From DAISVY01 sp036826635 (lineage in GTDB: Bacteria > Zixibacteria > MSB-5A5 > GN15 > FEB-12), in NCBI GenBank assembly GCA_036826635.1, contig DAISVY010000012.1, forward strand, positions 10,073 through 74,072: a DNA stretch of 64,000 bases, in the 5' to 3' direction. The notes under the pieces were generated by a model. It saw only the letters and a list, made by a program, of their open reading frames with translations. It was not told the origin of the DNA and did not search any database. The translations under genes were made by a program, and so were the position numbers. This document shows positions 16,254 to 25,120 of the stretch, in pieces. Position 1 is the stretch's first letter; every line of letters begins with the position of its first letter.

Positions 16254-18401
16254 ATGTCAGAGGCTACTCACATCGCCGCAATCGCAGACGAACTCAAACT
16301 GAACCGCAAGCAGGTACAGGCCACACTGGTCCTGCTGGATGATGACGCCACGGTACCGTTCATCGCTCGCTATCGCAAAGAGGCTACCGGGAGTCTTGAC
16401 GAGGTACAGATCACGGCCATACGGGACCGCATCAAGCAACTCCGGGAGCTGGACAAGCGTCGCGAGGTCATCCTTAACTCGTTACAAGAACGCGACTTAC
16501 TAACGGATGAGCTGGGCGAAAAAATCGCCGCCGCCACGACTATGGCGGAACTGGAAGATATTTATCTCCCCTTCCGGCCAAAACGCCGCACCCGGGCCAC
16601 TATCGCTCGGGATCGGGGGCTGGAACCGCTGGCCGAGGTTATCTTCGCCCAGGATAACATCGATCCTCTGCTTGAAGCCAAGGCCTTTGTCAACCCCGAA
16701 AAAGAAGTCGCTACGATTGATGACGCTCTTAGCGGAGCACGGGACATAATCGCCGAATGGGTCAACGAGGACGGTGACGCCCGGCGGCAGATTCGCGAGC
16801 TTTTCGCCACCCGAGCGTCTATTCGCTCCCGGGTTATCCCCGGTAAAGAGGACGAAGGATCCAAGTATTCCGATTATTTCGACTGGGAAGAGCCACTAAA
16901 CAGAATCCCTTCGCACCGCCTTTTGGCTATGCGGCGAGGCGAGGCGGAGTTGATTCTTTCATTGAAGATAGAGCCGCCCGTCGAAGACGCTCTGGCTGTT
17001 CTGGAGAAGATTTTCGTAATGAGTCACAACGCAGCCTCGGAACAGGTCCGTCAGGCGGTTCATGACAGCTACAAGCGACTTCTTGCCCCGGCCATGGAAA
17101 CCGAAGTGCGCTCCGAAACCAAAACACAGGCCGATACCGAAGCTATCCGGGTTTTCTGTGACAATCTGCGAGAACTGCTCATGCATCCTCCGCTGGGACG
17201 TCGCCGGGTGCTGGCTATCGATCCGGGTTTTCGCACCGGTTGCAAGGTCGTTTGTCTCGACCGTCAGGGTAAACTGGAACATCACACGACTATCTTCCCG
17301 CACAAATCAGAGGCCGAGCGCCGTAACGCGGCAAGCGAAATTAAAGCCCTGTGCGACAAGTTCCGCATCAACGTTATCGCCGTCGGCAACGGCACGGCGG
17401 GTCGGGAAACCGAAACATTCGTGCGCGAACTGGACCTGCCCGGTCACATAACAATCGAGATGGTCGATGAATCCGGGGCGTCGGTTTACTCGGCTTCGGA
17501 AATCGCGCGCGAGGAGTTTCCCAATCAGGATGTCACCGTGCGAGGGTCGGTATCTATCGGGCGTCGCCTGATGGATCCGCTGGCGGAGTTGGTCAAAATT
17601 GATCCCAAGTCTATCGGCGTGGGTCAGTATCAACACGACGTCGACCAGTCGTCGCTCCGCCAGGGTCTCGACGATACGGTCATGAGCTGTGTCAACTCCG
17701 TCGGGGTCGAAGTCAACACGGCCAGCAAACAACTGCTCACTTATGTCTCGGGGCTGGGACCGCAACTGGCCCAGAATATCGTCAGGCACCGCGACGAACA
17801 CGGGCCTTTCAAATCCCGCAAGGCCCTGACGAAAGTTTCTCGCCTGGGGCCGAAAGCCTTCGAACAAGCCGCCGGTTTTCTTCGCATCGCCGACGCCAAA
17901 GACCCGCTCGACCGCAGTGCGGTGCATCCGGAGAGCTACGGCGTGGTTAACGCCATGGCCGCCGACCTCGGTTGTACGGTCGACCAGTTGATGCAGGATG
18001 ATATTCTGCGCGATAAAATCCGACTCGATCAATACGTATCGGACCGGGTAGGTCTGCCCACCCTTCACGATATCATGCAGGAGTTGGCCAAACCGGGGCG
18101 TGACCCACGGGCGGAATATCAGCCTTTCAGTTTCGAGGAATCGGTCCGAAGTATGGACGATCTCAAGGTCGGCATGAAACTCCCCGGAATAGTCACCAAT
18201 GTGACGGCGTTCGGGGCTTTTGTCGATATCGGCGTGCACCAGGACGGGCTGGTACATATCAGCGAACTGGCCGACCGATTCGTGAAAAACCCCGGTGACG
18301 TGGTCAAAGTCCGCCAGCGCGTATCCGTTACCGTTTTGGACGTCGACCCCGACCGCAAGCGCATATCTCTTTCAATGCGTCGGGACCGGCCGTCGGAATA
18401 G
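16254..18401 (+). CDS. tex: Tex-family RNA-binding transcription accessory protein
   Basis: A cytosolic Tex/YhgF protein of 715 residues. Domains in order: N-terminal helical Tex-N (IADELKLNRKQVQATLVLLDD, then FIARYRKEATGSLDE), a YqgF/RNase H-like domain (VLAIDPGFRTGCK, IAVGNGTAGRETE), the helix-hairpin-helix segment (VNTASKQLLTYVSGLGPQLAQNIV), and a C-terminal S1 domain (GIVTNVTAFGAFVDIGVHQDGLVHISELAD). All conserved segments are intact. Tex binds nucleic acids and influences transcription and stress tolerance. It has its own promoter; the next gene is convergent 27 bases away with no clear terminator between. Confidence 0.96.
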   Translation: MSEATHIAAIADELKLNRKQVQATLVLLDDDATVPFIARYRKEATGSLDEVQITAIRDRIKQLRELDKRREVILNSLQERDLLTDELGEKIAAATTMAELEDIYLPFRPKRRTRATIARDRGLEPLAEVIFAQDNIDPLLEAKAFVNPEKEVATIDDALSGARDIIAEWVNEDGDARRQIRELFATRASIRSRVIPGKEDEGSKYSDYFDWEEPLNRIPSHRLLAMRRGEAELILSLKIEPPVEDALAVLEKIFVMSHNAASEQVRQAVHDSYKRLLAPAMETEVRSETKTQADTEAIRVFCDNLRELLMHPPLGRRRVLAIDPGFRTGCKVVCLDRQGKLEHHTTIFPHKSEAERRNAASEIKALCDKFRINVIAVGNGTAGRETETFVRELDLPGHITIEMVDESGASVYSASEIAREEFPNQDVTVRGSVSIGRRLMDPLAELVKIDPKSIGVGQYQHDVDQSSLRQGLDDTVMSCVNSVGVEVNTASKQLLTYVSGLGPQLAQNIVRHRDEHGPFKSRKALTKVSRLGPKAFEQAAGFLRIADAKDPLDRSAVHPESYGVVNAMAADLGCTVDQLMQDDILRDKIRLDQYVSDRVGLPTLHDIMQELAKPGRDPRAEYQPFSFEESVRSMDDLKVGMKLPGIVTNVTAFGAFVDIGVHQDGLVHISELADRFVKNPGDVVKVRQRVSVTVLDVDPDRKRISLSMRRDRPSE

Positions 18402-18428
18402 GACACGGTCCCGCACGATCATCCATTT

Positions 18429-20915
18429 TTACCCGTCACTGCCGACCGGTTCGGCGCTTTCGCGCGGCGGGGCGTTTTTCACGTACTGGTCAAGCCACCG
18501 ACAGGTTTCCCAGAGCAGATGCATAACCGATTCACGCGCCTGGTAGCTGTGACTCTCGCTCGGCAGCATGACCAGCCGGACGGTCGCCCCCAGACCTTTG
18601 AGAGCGTCGAAAAACCGTTCGCTCTGCAGCGGATAGGTGCCGGAGTTGTTATCGGCGTCGCCGTGAACAAGCAGAATCGGTTCGTCTATTTTGTCGGCGT
18701 GCATAAACGGAGACATAGTGAAATAAACTTCCGGAGCCTCCCAGAATGTACGGTCTTCCGACTGAAAACCGAACGGTGTGAGAGTCCGATTGTAAGCACC
18801 GCTTCGCGCCAGACCCGCCCGGAACAAATCGGAATAAGCCAGCAGGTTGGCCGTCATGAAAGCACCGTAAGAATGGCCGCCGATAGCAATACGGTCGGGA
18901 TCGGCCACCCCGCGACGCACCACCTCGTCAACGGCCGCCTGAGCACTGCTGACGAGTTGTTCGATAAAGCTGTCGTTCGGTTCCACGTCTCCCTCGCCGA
19001 CCACCGGCATGGAAGGATCGTCCAGCACGGCATATCCCTGCATGAGAAAAATCACCGGCGACCACCAGCCCACCCGCACAAAACGATACGGTGAGTCCTT
19101 GACCTGCCCGGCCGCGTCGGCGCTCTTATACTCTTCGGGGTAAGCCCACATCACCATCGGCAGCGGGCCGTCATCGGGAGAATAACCGGGCGGAAGATAA
19201 AGAGTACCCGTCAACTGTAACCCGTCGGCGCGCTCGTAACGGATCAATTCCTTCTGCACATCGGCCAACTGGGGCGTCGGGTGCGGGAAAAACGTCAACT
19301 GATCAATTTGACCGGTCTTCAGGTCCCGGAGAAAGTAGTTGGGAGGTTCACTGACCGATTCCCGCCGCGTTACCAACAGACCTTTCCGGGCATCAATCAG
19401 ACGCACGGGGCTTTCATAGTAAGGCTCACTGGAACGGAAAAGACGCTCGGTTTTGCCCGTTTTCAGATCCAACTCATCCAGAAACGGCCGATCACCTTCG
19501 GGCGAAGCTCCGTTACCGCGGTAGAACAGCTTACGGCCCTTATCCGCGGTCTGAAGCACCCACGTGTTCCGATCTGTCCGTTGGGTCATCGGGGTCCCGG
19601 GATCATTATAGCGATCTTCCCAGGAGTAATCATGAATCAACCGCGGGGCTGCTTCCGGTTTCCCCGGGGCAACAGCCCAAACGCGCTCCCGGCGTGTCTT
19701 CCACCACCATTCATCCACGAGAGCCGTATTGTCACTCCCCCAGGTAACCCCACCACAACGAAGCGCCAGAGTAATAAGCGGTGTCGGTGCCTCGTCGAAC
19801 GGTGCCTTGAGCATGAAAATGCGATCCCGCTGTTCGGCTTCGGCCCCGGCGTCTCCGCCATCCATGGCTTCGGCCCAGCATAATGTCGCATCGGCGTCAG
19901 CTCTCCAGCCGATTTCGCGGCGGCCGGTACGCACCGATCCGTATGCTATCGGTATTTGATCGGCCAGCGGCTGATCGACGATTTCGAAAACCGGTTTACC
20001 ATTCATATCCCAGACTTCGCTCTTCAGCGGAAAGCGGGAGGCCGGCACGGTATACGAGTAGGGACGATGGGTTGTCTCCACCAAAAGATATTCCCCGTCC
20101 GGCGAGGGACCGGCAAAACTGATCAACGCCGGCTCACCCAGAGGGGTAACCTCACCTTCGAGGGTAATCCGCACGAGCTGAGAGGTCATATAATACTCGA
20201 ACAGCGCCTCGTCATAGGGATTCTCGAGCAGGTCCTGATATGTCCGGGTGGGGGCTTTGCGCCCGATATTTTCCTGCACAACGGGACCCGACGGAACCAG
20301 CGATTCGGTGGGTGGAGCACCACGATCCGGCGGAATAATCTTGGCTATAAGAATGTGTTTGTCGGAGACCCATTCATAGATATTGCCGGAGGCTCCGTTG
20401 AGGATCACATCAGCCAGTCGATTTGCCGCTGCCGTTTTCATATCCAGCAACCATAATTCCAGCGCGTCGGCCGTGGTAACCACAAAAGAAACGTACTTGC
20501 CGTCCGCCGACCAGCCCACGTCGCTTATACGCGGACGGTCGGGAAGACCGGTCACTTGTTTTTCACTGCCGTCGGATATTTTTCTGATGGTCAGGCCATT
20601 GTAATACCAGCCTCGACTCGGCCCGTTGGTGCGGGGGTTAATGCGACTTCCCGCCAAACGCAACTCCGGCTGTGAGACCTCCTCTATCGACGGAAGTCCG
20701 GGGCGATCCAGAAGCAACATCCACTCGTTGTCGGGACTCATAGAAGCCACGGGCGTATAGGGAGCATCAATGAGGTCGGCCACCGCCTTGGGCGGCATCA
20801 TGTAAGGCTGAGCCGACTGGCCCGTTACCAACGGACAACATAGCAGCAACAGCGCAATCGTCAGGGTTAAAGATACTGTTATCTCACGTCCTCTTGAGGG
20901 AAACAGACTGTTCAT
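18429..20915 (-). CDS. S9-family serine peptidase, glutamyl-endopeptidase-like
   Basis: 828 residues: a signal peptide (hydrophobic run ending VTGQSA), a beta-propeller-like region and a C-terminal alpha/beta hydrolase of the prolyl oligopeptidase family. The catalytic triad is visible: Ser682 in GGHSYGAFMTANLL, Asp753/755 in HGDADNN and His789 in ESHSYQA. The stretch around the Ser (LARSGAYNRTLTPFGFQSEDRTFWEAPEVY) closely recalls plant chloroplast glutamyl endopeptidase CGEP, so cleavage after Glu is a reasonable guess. The signal peptide suggests a periplasmic or secreted enzyme. It lies downstream of rnfB, but a terminator separates them. Confidence 0.9.
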   Translation of the reverse strand: MNSLFPSRGREITVSLTLTIALLLLCCPLVTGQSAQPYMMPPKAVADLIDAPYTPVASMSPDNEWMLLLDRPGLPSIEEVSQPELRLAGSRINPRTNGPSRGWYYNGLTIRKISDGSEKQVTGLPDRPRISDVGWSADGKYVSFVVTTADALELWLLDMKTAAANRLADVILNGASGNIYEWVSDKHILIAKIIPPDRGAPPTESLVPSGPVVQENIGRKAPTRTYQDLLENPYDEALFEYYMTSQLVRITLEGEVTPLGEPALISFAGPSPDGEYLLVETTHRPYSYTVPASRFPLKSEVWDMNGKPVFEIVDQPLADQIPIAYGSVRTGRREIGWRADADATLCWAEAMDGGDAGAEAEQRDRIFMLKAPFDEAPTPLITLALRCGGVTWGSDNTALVDEWWWKTRRERVWAVAPGKPEAAPRLIHDYSWEDRYNDPGTPMTQRTDRNTWVLQTADKGRKLFYRGNGASPEGDRPFLDELDLKTGKTERLFRSSEPYYESPVRLIDARKGLLVTRRESVSEPPNYFLRDLKTGQIDQLTFFPHPTPQLADVQKELIRYERADGLQLTGTLYLPPGYSPDDGPLPMVMWAYPEEYKSADAAGQVKDSPYRFVRVGWWSPVIFLMQGYAVLDDPSMPVVGEGDVEPNDSFIEQLVSSAQAAVDEVVRRGVADPDRIAIGGHSYGAFMTANLLAYSDLFRAGLARSGAYNRTLTPFGFQSEDRTFWEAPEVYFTMSPFMHADKIDEPILLVHGDADNNSGTYPLQSERFFDALKGLGATVRLVMLPSESHSYQARESVMHLLWETCRWLDQYVKNAPPRESAEPVGSDG

Positions 20916-21070
20916 GCTTTGAATCTCCGTTTTCAGGTATAGGTTCTATCTTCGATACAGAATAAAAAACGAGCATAATTCCGTTTTGTTTCAATACGAT
21001 AGACCATGTCAGCAATAGTGACAAGTTTATTCTTGAACCGCGGCTGAACGTGTTGACGATTTGCCCACCC

Positions 21071-21101
21071 AAAAATACAGCCGACCCGTTCGAGTCGGCT
21101 G
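21071..21101 (-). terminator. Rho-independent terminator of the rnf operon
   Basis: On the minus strand CAGCCGAC, 8-base loop, GTCGGCTG (stem 21078-21101) then TATTTTTG. It lies just after the rnfB stop and closes the operon. Confidence 0.9.
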
Positions 21102-21126
21102 CAGCAATCGCCTTTGTACTCAATAC

Positions 21127-21987
21127 TTATTTCAAAGCATCCGAGGTGGAAGAAGCGGTATGTCGTTCCGGGGGACGGTCGTCATGGAACAACAACAGGC
21201 AGTTGTTGGGACAGGCCTCAAGACACTCGCCGCAGAGAGTGCATTTCTCCGCATTGAAAACCGGGAAATTGCGTGCGTCATCCCAGGTTACGGCTTCGTA
21301 CTGACAGACATTCATACACTTCTTGCAGTGCAGACAACCGTGGGGTCCCCGACCCCGGCCCGGGATATTCTTCTGCGCATCGTAACTGCACAACAGAACA
21401 ACTTTGCTGTTCTCAGGCACGAGATGGATAATTCCGCGAGGGCATTCCTTGACGCACAAACCGCAACCGGTACATTTCGCCGGATCGACCACGGCCACAT
21501 CATTTTCCGGATCGATATGAATAGCCCCCTCGGGGCAAACTTCAACACAATCCCCCAACCCGAGACAACCGTAAGGACAACGCTTGTACCCCCCAAGCAA
21601 CAGAGTCGCCGCTTTGCAGGTCTTAACACCGGAGTACTCGCCGATCCTCTCGCCATCGCCGCTGCAGGCCACCACCGCTTTGTTCCTCACGGCCGAGGCA
21701 TCGATATCCAGATCGAGCATCTCCTTCAAAGCGGCCAGCATCTTCGGACTCTGCATAACGCCGGGACACGGAGAATTGATAAACACCTGCTTGTCCTCGG
21801 CCAGCGCCTGCGCATAGGCAAAACAGCCCGGATAACCGCAGGCTCCGCAGTTGGCGGCGGGCAGATTGGCCGAGATCTTCTCGATTTTCTTGAACGACTC
21901 GGGCTCGGCCGGCAAAACGCGGTAAGCAATGTAAATGGCCAATCCGCAGATCAACCCGATTGATGTCAAAAGCGCAACAACTACCAT
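21127..21987 (-). CDS. rnfB: Rnf complex subunit B, iron-sulfur protein
   Basis: The ferredoxin-accepting subunit of the membrane Rnf complex, 286 residues. An N-terminal membrane anchor (VVVALLTSIGLICGLAIYIAY) is followed by the NCGACGYPGC cluster motif and then 4Fe-4S motifs: CPYGCLGLGDCVEVCP, CTGCGLCVKECP, CLHCKKCMNVCQ and CTLCGECLEACP. This many clusters is at the high end for RnfB, as in other anaerobes. Last gene of rnfC-D-G-E-A-small gene-B. Electron flow is probably ferredoxin to RnfB to RnfC and NAD, coupled to Na+ or H+ export. Confidence 0.95.
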   Translation of the reverse strand: MVVVALLTSIGLICGLAIYIAYRVLPAEPESFKKIEKISANLPAANCGACGYPGCFAYAQALAEDKQVFINSPCPGVMQSPKMLAALKEMLDLDIDASAVRNKAVVACSGDGERIGEYSGVKTCKAATLLLGGYKRCPYGCLGLGDCVEVCPEGAIHIDPENDVAVVDPAKCTGCGLCVKECPRGIIHLVPENSKVVLLCSYDAQKNIPGRGRGPHGCLHCKKCMNVCQYEAVTWDDARNFPVFNAEKCTLCGECLEACPNNCLLLFHDDRPPERHTASSTSDALK

Positions 21988-22011
21988 ACTATCACACCGT
22001 CCGATTAACGA

Positions 22012-22230
22012 CTAACCCGAATTTCTGTTGTTAGCCCGTACCTTTGCCTGCACCGTGACGGGACATCGCCCCGGATGAGCACAATCCCGACAGCCGTGCT
22101 GCAAGTTATCACCCATGTCGTTATGGGCACCACCGGAGGTCTTCTCCTGCAAGACACTGCTGCCACCCAGCCAGAGAATCACGCCACACAACACGAGTAT
22201 CGCGGTCACGAGCAGAACTCCCGTCAACAT
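22012..22230 (-). CDS. Small Cys-rich membrane protein inside the rnf operon
   Basis: 72 residues starting at ATG 22230, which has GGAGGA six bases upstream; longer upstream frames have no ribosome site and would run into rnfA. Residues 1-21 form one transmembrane segment (MLTGVLLVTAILVLCGVILWL). The soluble tail has HGCRDCAHPGRCP, a CxxC plus third Cys pattern resembling FeoB-associated Cys-rich membrane proteins, and a basic end. It lies between rnfA (31 bases) and rnfB (24 bases), so is co-transcribed. A role in cluster insertion or electron transfer for Rnf is inference; I do not recognise it as a standard Rnf subunit. Confidence 0.75.
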   Translation of the reverse strand: MLTGVLLVTAILVLCGVILWLGGSSVLQEKTSGGAHNDMGDNLQHGCRDCAHPGRCPVTVQAKVRANNRNSG

Positions 22231-22261
22231 ATTCCGTCCTCCGGCTTCTCCCGACTCGACC

Positions 22262-22837
22262 TCACACCATTCCGCTGAAACCCACAAAGGCCAGGGCCAG
22301 CAGCGCCGCCGTAATGTAGGCTATCGGCAGACCTTTCATACATCGCGGACAATCGCACAATTCCAGCTTCTCGCGAATGCCCGACATAATCAGCAGCACC
22401 ATGGTGAACCCCACACCGCCGCCAAAGGCGCTGACGAGGCTCTCCAAAATCGTATATTCTTCCTGGGCGTTGATCAGCGTCACCCCGAGAACGGCACAAT
22501 TGGTCGTTATCAGCGGCAGGAAAATCCCCAGGGCATTATACAGCTTTATGTTCGTCCGCTTGATCGCCAGTTCCGTTATCTGCACCAGCGAAGCAATCAC
22601 CAGGATATAGGTGACGATGTTCATGAACTGAACGTTATATGGAATAAGAACCAAACGATCAATAATGGCCGTGGCGAACGACGCAATCAGCATGACCAAA
22701 GTGACAGCAATACCCATGCTGAGAGCGTTGGAGGTATCCTTGGACACGCCGAAGAACGGACACAGGCCGAGGAACTTGGCCAGCACCATATTATTGATGA
22801 TGGCCATGACGACGAATATCGTAAGCAGACTACTCAT
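22262..22837 (-). CDS. rnfA: Rnf complex subunit A
   Basis: 191 residues, six predicted membrane segments, typical of RnfA/NqrE. Family signatures are IINNMVLAKFLGLCPFFGVSK and LPLITTNCAVLGVTLIN, each with the conserved Cys in or next to a half-membrane segment; the pair binds an intramembrane iron-sulfur centre with RnfE. The C-terminus has an extra CDCPRCMKG Cys motif. It overlaps the end of rnfE by eight bases, showing translational coupling. Confidence 0.95.
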   Translation of the reverse strand: MSSLLTIFVVMAIINNMVLAKFLGLCPFFGVSKDTSNALSMGIAVTLVMLIASFATAIIDRLVLIPYNVQFMNIVTYILVIASLVQITELAIKRTNIKLYNALGIFLPLITTNCAVLGVTLINAQEEYTILESLVSAFGGGVGFTMVLLIMSGIREKLELCDCPRCMKGLPIAYITAALLALAFVGFSGMV

Positions 22838-23471
22838 TCTTGATCACCCCCACGCGCCGGAACAGCGCCAGCAACAAACCAATAACCAAAAAGGCCCCGG
22901 GTGAGAGCACAAAGAAGAACAACGGGTGATCCGCCAGCCCGGGAATGGAGAACAACTTGACACCGAAGGTCGACAGGCTGCCGCTGCCGAGCAGTTCCCG
23001 GAACAGCGCAATCAGCACCAGTGCGATAGTAAACCCGACACCGATACCAAGAGCATCGCTTATCGACATCGCCACGGAATTCTTCGAGGCAAACACTTCC
23101 GCCCGCCCCAGAATCACACAGTTGACCACTATCAGTGAAAGGTAAATCCCCAGAGACTCGTAAAGAGGCGGGAAATAGGCTTCAAAGACAAGGCTTACGA
23201 TAGTCACAAAAGTGGCAATAATCACGATAAAGACCGGAATCCTTACCATGTTGGGAATAATCCGCCGCATCATGGCTATAATGATATTGGCACATAGCAG
23301 CACGAATATAACACCGGCTCCCATACCGATGGCGTTATCCACACTCGAGGTTACCGCAAGCGTGGGACACAGTCCCAGAGTGAGTACGAATACCGGGTTG
23401 GATATTACCAACCCCTTCGTGAATTCCTTCCAGAACCGTTTTCCGAAACTTTCGTTTTGGTTCTTACTCAA
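22830..23471 (-). CDS. rnfE: Rnf complex subunit E
   Basis: 213 residues, multi-spanning RnfE/NqrD. Signatures: GLVISNPVFVLTLGLCPTLAVTSS and GIYLSLIVVNCVILGRAEVFA. It is the symmetric membrane partner of RnfA, contributing two Cys to the central cluster. 22 bases after rnfG, overlapping rnfA by eight bases. Confidence 0.95.
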   Translation of the reverse strand: MSKNQNESFGKRFWKEFTKGLVISNPVFVLTLGLCPTLAVTSSVDNAIGMGAGVIFVLLCANIIIAMMRRIIPNMVRIPVFIVIIATFVTIVSLVFEAYFPPLYESLGIYLSLIVVNCVILGRAEVFASKNSVAMSISDALGIGVGFTIALVLIALFRELLGSGSLSTFGVKLFSIPGLADHPLFFFVLSPGAFLVIGLLLALFRRVGVIKNE

Positions 23472-23493
23472 AGTCCGAGAGCTTTCTGTACAA

Positions 23494-24090
23494 TCAGTTC
23501 TTTGTCCCGGCCGGGGCTATTTCTCCCGACTCTGGCTGTTCGCTCTGTTTCAGCTTTATATATTCTATCTTCTCGGTCATCATCGTCCTTACGGCATTCG
23601 TTACCGCCCGGGAACTGATAGTCGCCCCCGAGATAGCGTCTATCTTGCCGCCTTCCTTGCTCAGCGCCACGTCGTCCAGAGACAACCCCCGATATTGACT
23701 CCGGAATGCCTCCTCTTTCACCTTGTCTCCCAGACCCGGCGTTTCGGTGTGAGCCAGTACGGCCACATCCTTGATAATAAAATCAGCCGTCATACCGACC
23801 AGCAGCCGAATATCCCCGCCATATCCTTTGCCATTGCCCAGCAGAGCATAACCGACAATGGCGGAATCGCACCGAATCGTATAGATATCGTTCTCGAAAC
23901 CGTAATCGGTCATCTCGGGGAAAAGACTGACCAGCAGGGCCTTGACATTGGCCTCGCGCGCCTGTTGGATTTTCGGTTCCGTTACACCGTAGACACTCAT
24001 CAATATGGCTACCGAAAGGAGCACAACGAGAGTAAGGAAAACAACGGCGTATATTCTGTTCTCGACTATGTTTTTCAGCATTGTCGTCAT
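23494..24090 (-). CDS. rnfG: Rnf complex subunit G, covalent flavoprotein
   Basis: 198 residues with one N-terminal membrane helix (IYAVVFLTLVVLLSVAILMSVYG) and an FMN-binding domain. The flavinylation motif is in DAISGATISSRAVT, where Thr carries FMN through a phosphoester. HTETPGLGDKV is also typical. It starts four bases after the rnfD stop; ATG 24090 and ATG 24081 are both possible, the AGGCGG site fitting the second slightly better. Covalent attachment needs an ApbE transferase, not encoded in this window. Confidence 0.93.
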   Translation of the reverse strand: MTTMLKNIVENRIYAVVFLTLVVLLSVAILMSVYGVTEPKIQQAREANVKALLVSLFPEMTDYGFENDIYTIRCDSAIVGYALLGNGKGYGGDIRLLVGMTADFIIKDVAVLAHTETPGLGDKVKEEAFRSQYRGLSLDDVALSKEGGKIDAISGATISSRAVTNAVRTMMTEKIEYIKLKQSEQPESGEIAPAGTKN

Positions 24091-24094
24091 CCGC

Positions 24095-25063
24095 CTACAT
24101 TTTGGCCGCCTTCACCTTCTGATAACCGAAGGGGCGAGGTCTGATGTGCTTATCGATAAGAGGCGTAACACAGTTCATCAGGAGTATGGAAAAACAAACC
24201 CCCTCCGGCATGCCTCCGAAATTGCGAATCAAAACCACGAGCACCCCGGCGCCGATCCCGAATATGATCCGGCCGCGACCGGTCACCGGCGAGGTGACAT
24301 AATCGGTAGCCATAAACAGCGCCCCGAGCAGCAGTCCCCCGGCCAACAGGTGAAAAATCACATCCTGACCCAGAATGGCCGAACCCAGAGCCACCGTACC
24401 GACATAGAACAGGGGGATTCTCCAGTCAATCGCTCTTGTTACAAGCAAGATAAGGCCCCCGATAATAACGAAAAGGGCCGAGGTTTCACCTATCGAGCCC
24501 CCCACATTACCGATCAACAGATTCCAATACAGATCAACCTTATCACCGGTGAAAACAAAGCTGCTGTTCAACGGGGTCGCCGTCGAAACCGCATCGAAAG
24601 TAAACCCGGTCGGGGCTACCCAGGTGGTCATCTCACCGGCGAAACAGACCGTCAGAAAAGCCCGGCCAGCCAGAGCCGGATTGAATATGTTGCAGCCCAG
24701 TCCGCCGAAAGCCTCCTTGGCCACGGCGATGGAGAAGATCGTCCCGAGAGCCGCCATCCAGAGCGGCAAAGTGGGCGGAAGCACGAGCGCCAGCAACAAG
24801 CCGGTAATAACAGCACTGCCGTCCATAACAAAGGGCCGTTTGCGCCACTTCTTGATCAGCCACTCCGTGATTACCGCCGTCGCGACGCAGACTATTACGG
24901 ACAAAGCCGCATAGTAACCGAAAAAGTAAATGCCGGCGCCCGTAGGAAACAGCAAAGCGATTACGACAAGGTACATGAGTTTGCTGACGGAAGTACCCTG
25001 CCATATGTGCGGAGCCCGCAGGATGAGCAGCTTATCTCTATATTCCGAAGCTCTGTCTACCAT
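24095..25063 (-). CDS. rnfD: Rnf complex subunit D, membrane flavoprotein
   Basis: 322 residues with many membrane segments, RnfD/NqrB family. The segment DAVSTATPL contains the Thr for covalent FMN, and GGLGCNIFNPALAGRAFL is a strong family signature. It lies 57 bases after rnfC and directly precedes rnfG. Part of the ion-translocating core. Confidence 0.94.
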   Translation of the reverse strand: MVDRASEYRDKLLILRAPHIWQGTSVSKLMYLVVIALLFPTGAGIYFFGYYAALSVIVCVATAVITEWLIKKWRKRPFVMDGSAVITGLLLALVLPPTLPLWMAALGTIFSIAVAKEAFGGLGCNIFNPALAGRAFLTVCFAGEMTTWVAPTGFTFDAVSTATPLNSSFVFTGDKVDLYWNLLIGNVGGSIGETSALFVIIGGLILLVTRAIDWRIPLFYVGTVALGSAILGQDVIFHLLAGGLLLGALFMATDYVTSPVTGRGRIIFGIGAGVLVVLIRNFGGMPEGVCFSILLMNCVTPLIDKHIRPRPFGYQKVKAAKM

Positions 25064-25120
25064 AATCCGTGGTCCGTTCCGAGGATTTCTTTAACCGTCG
25101 GAACCCTCAGATAGCCTTTC

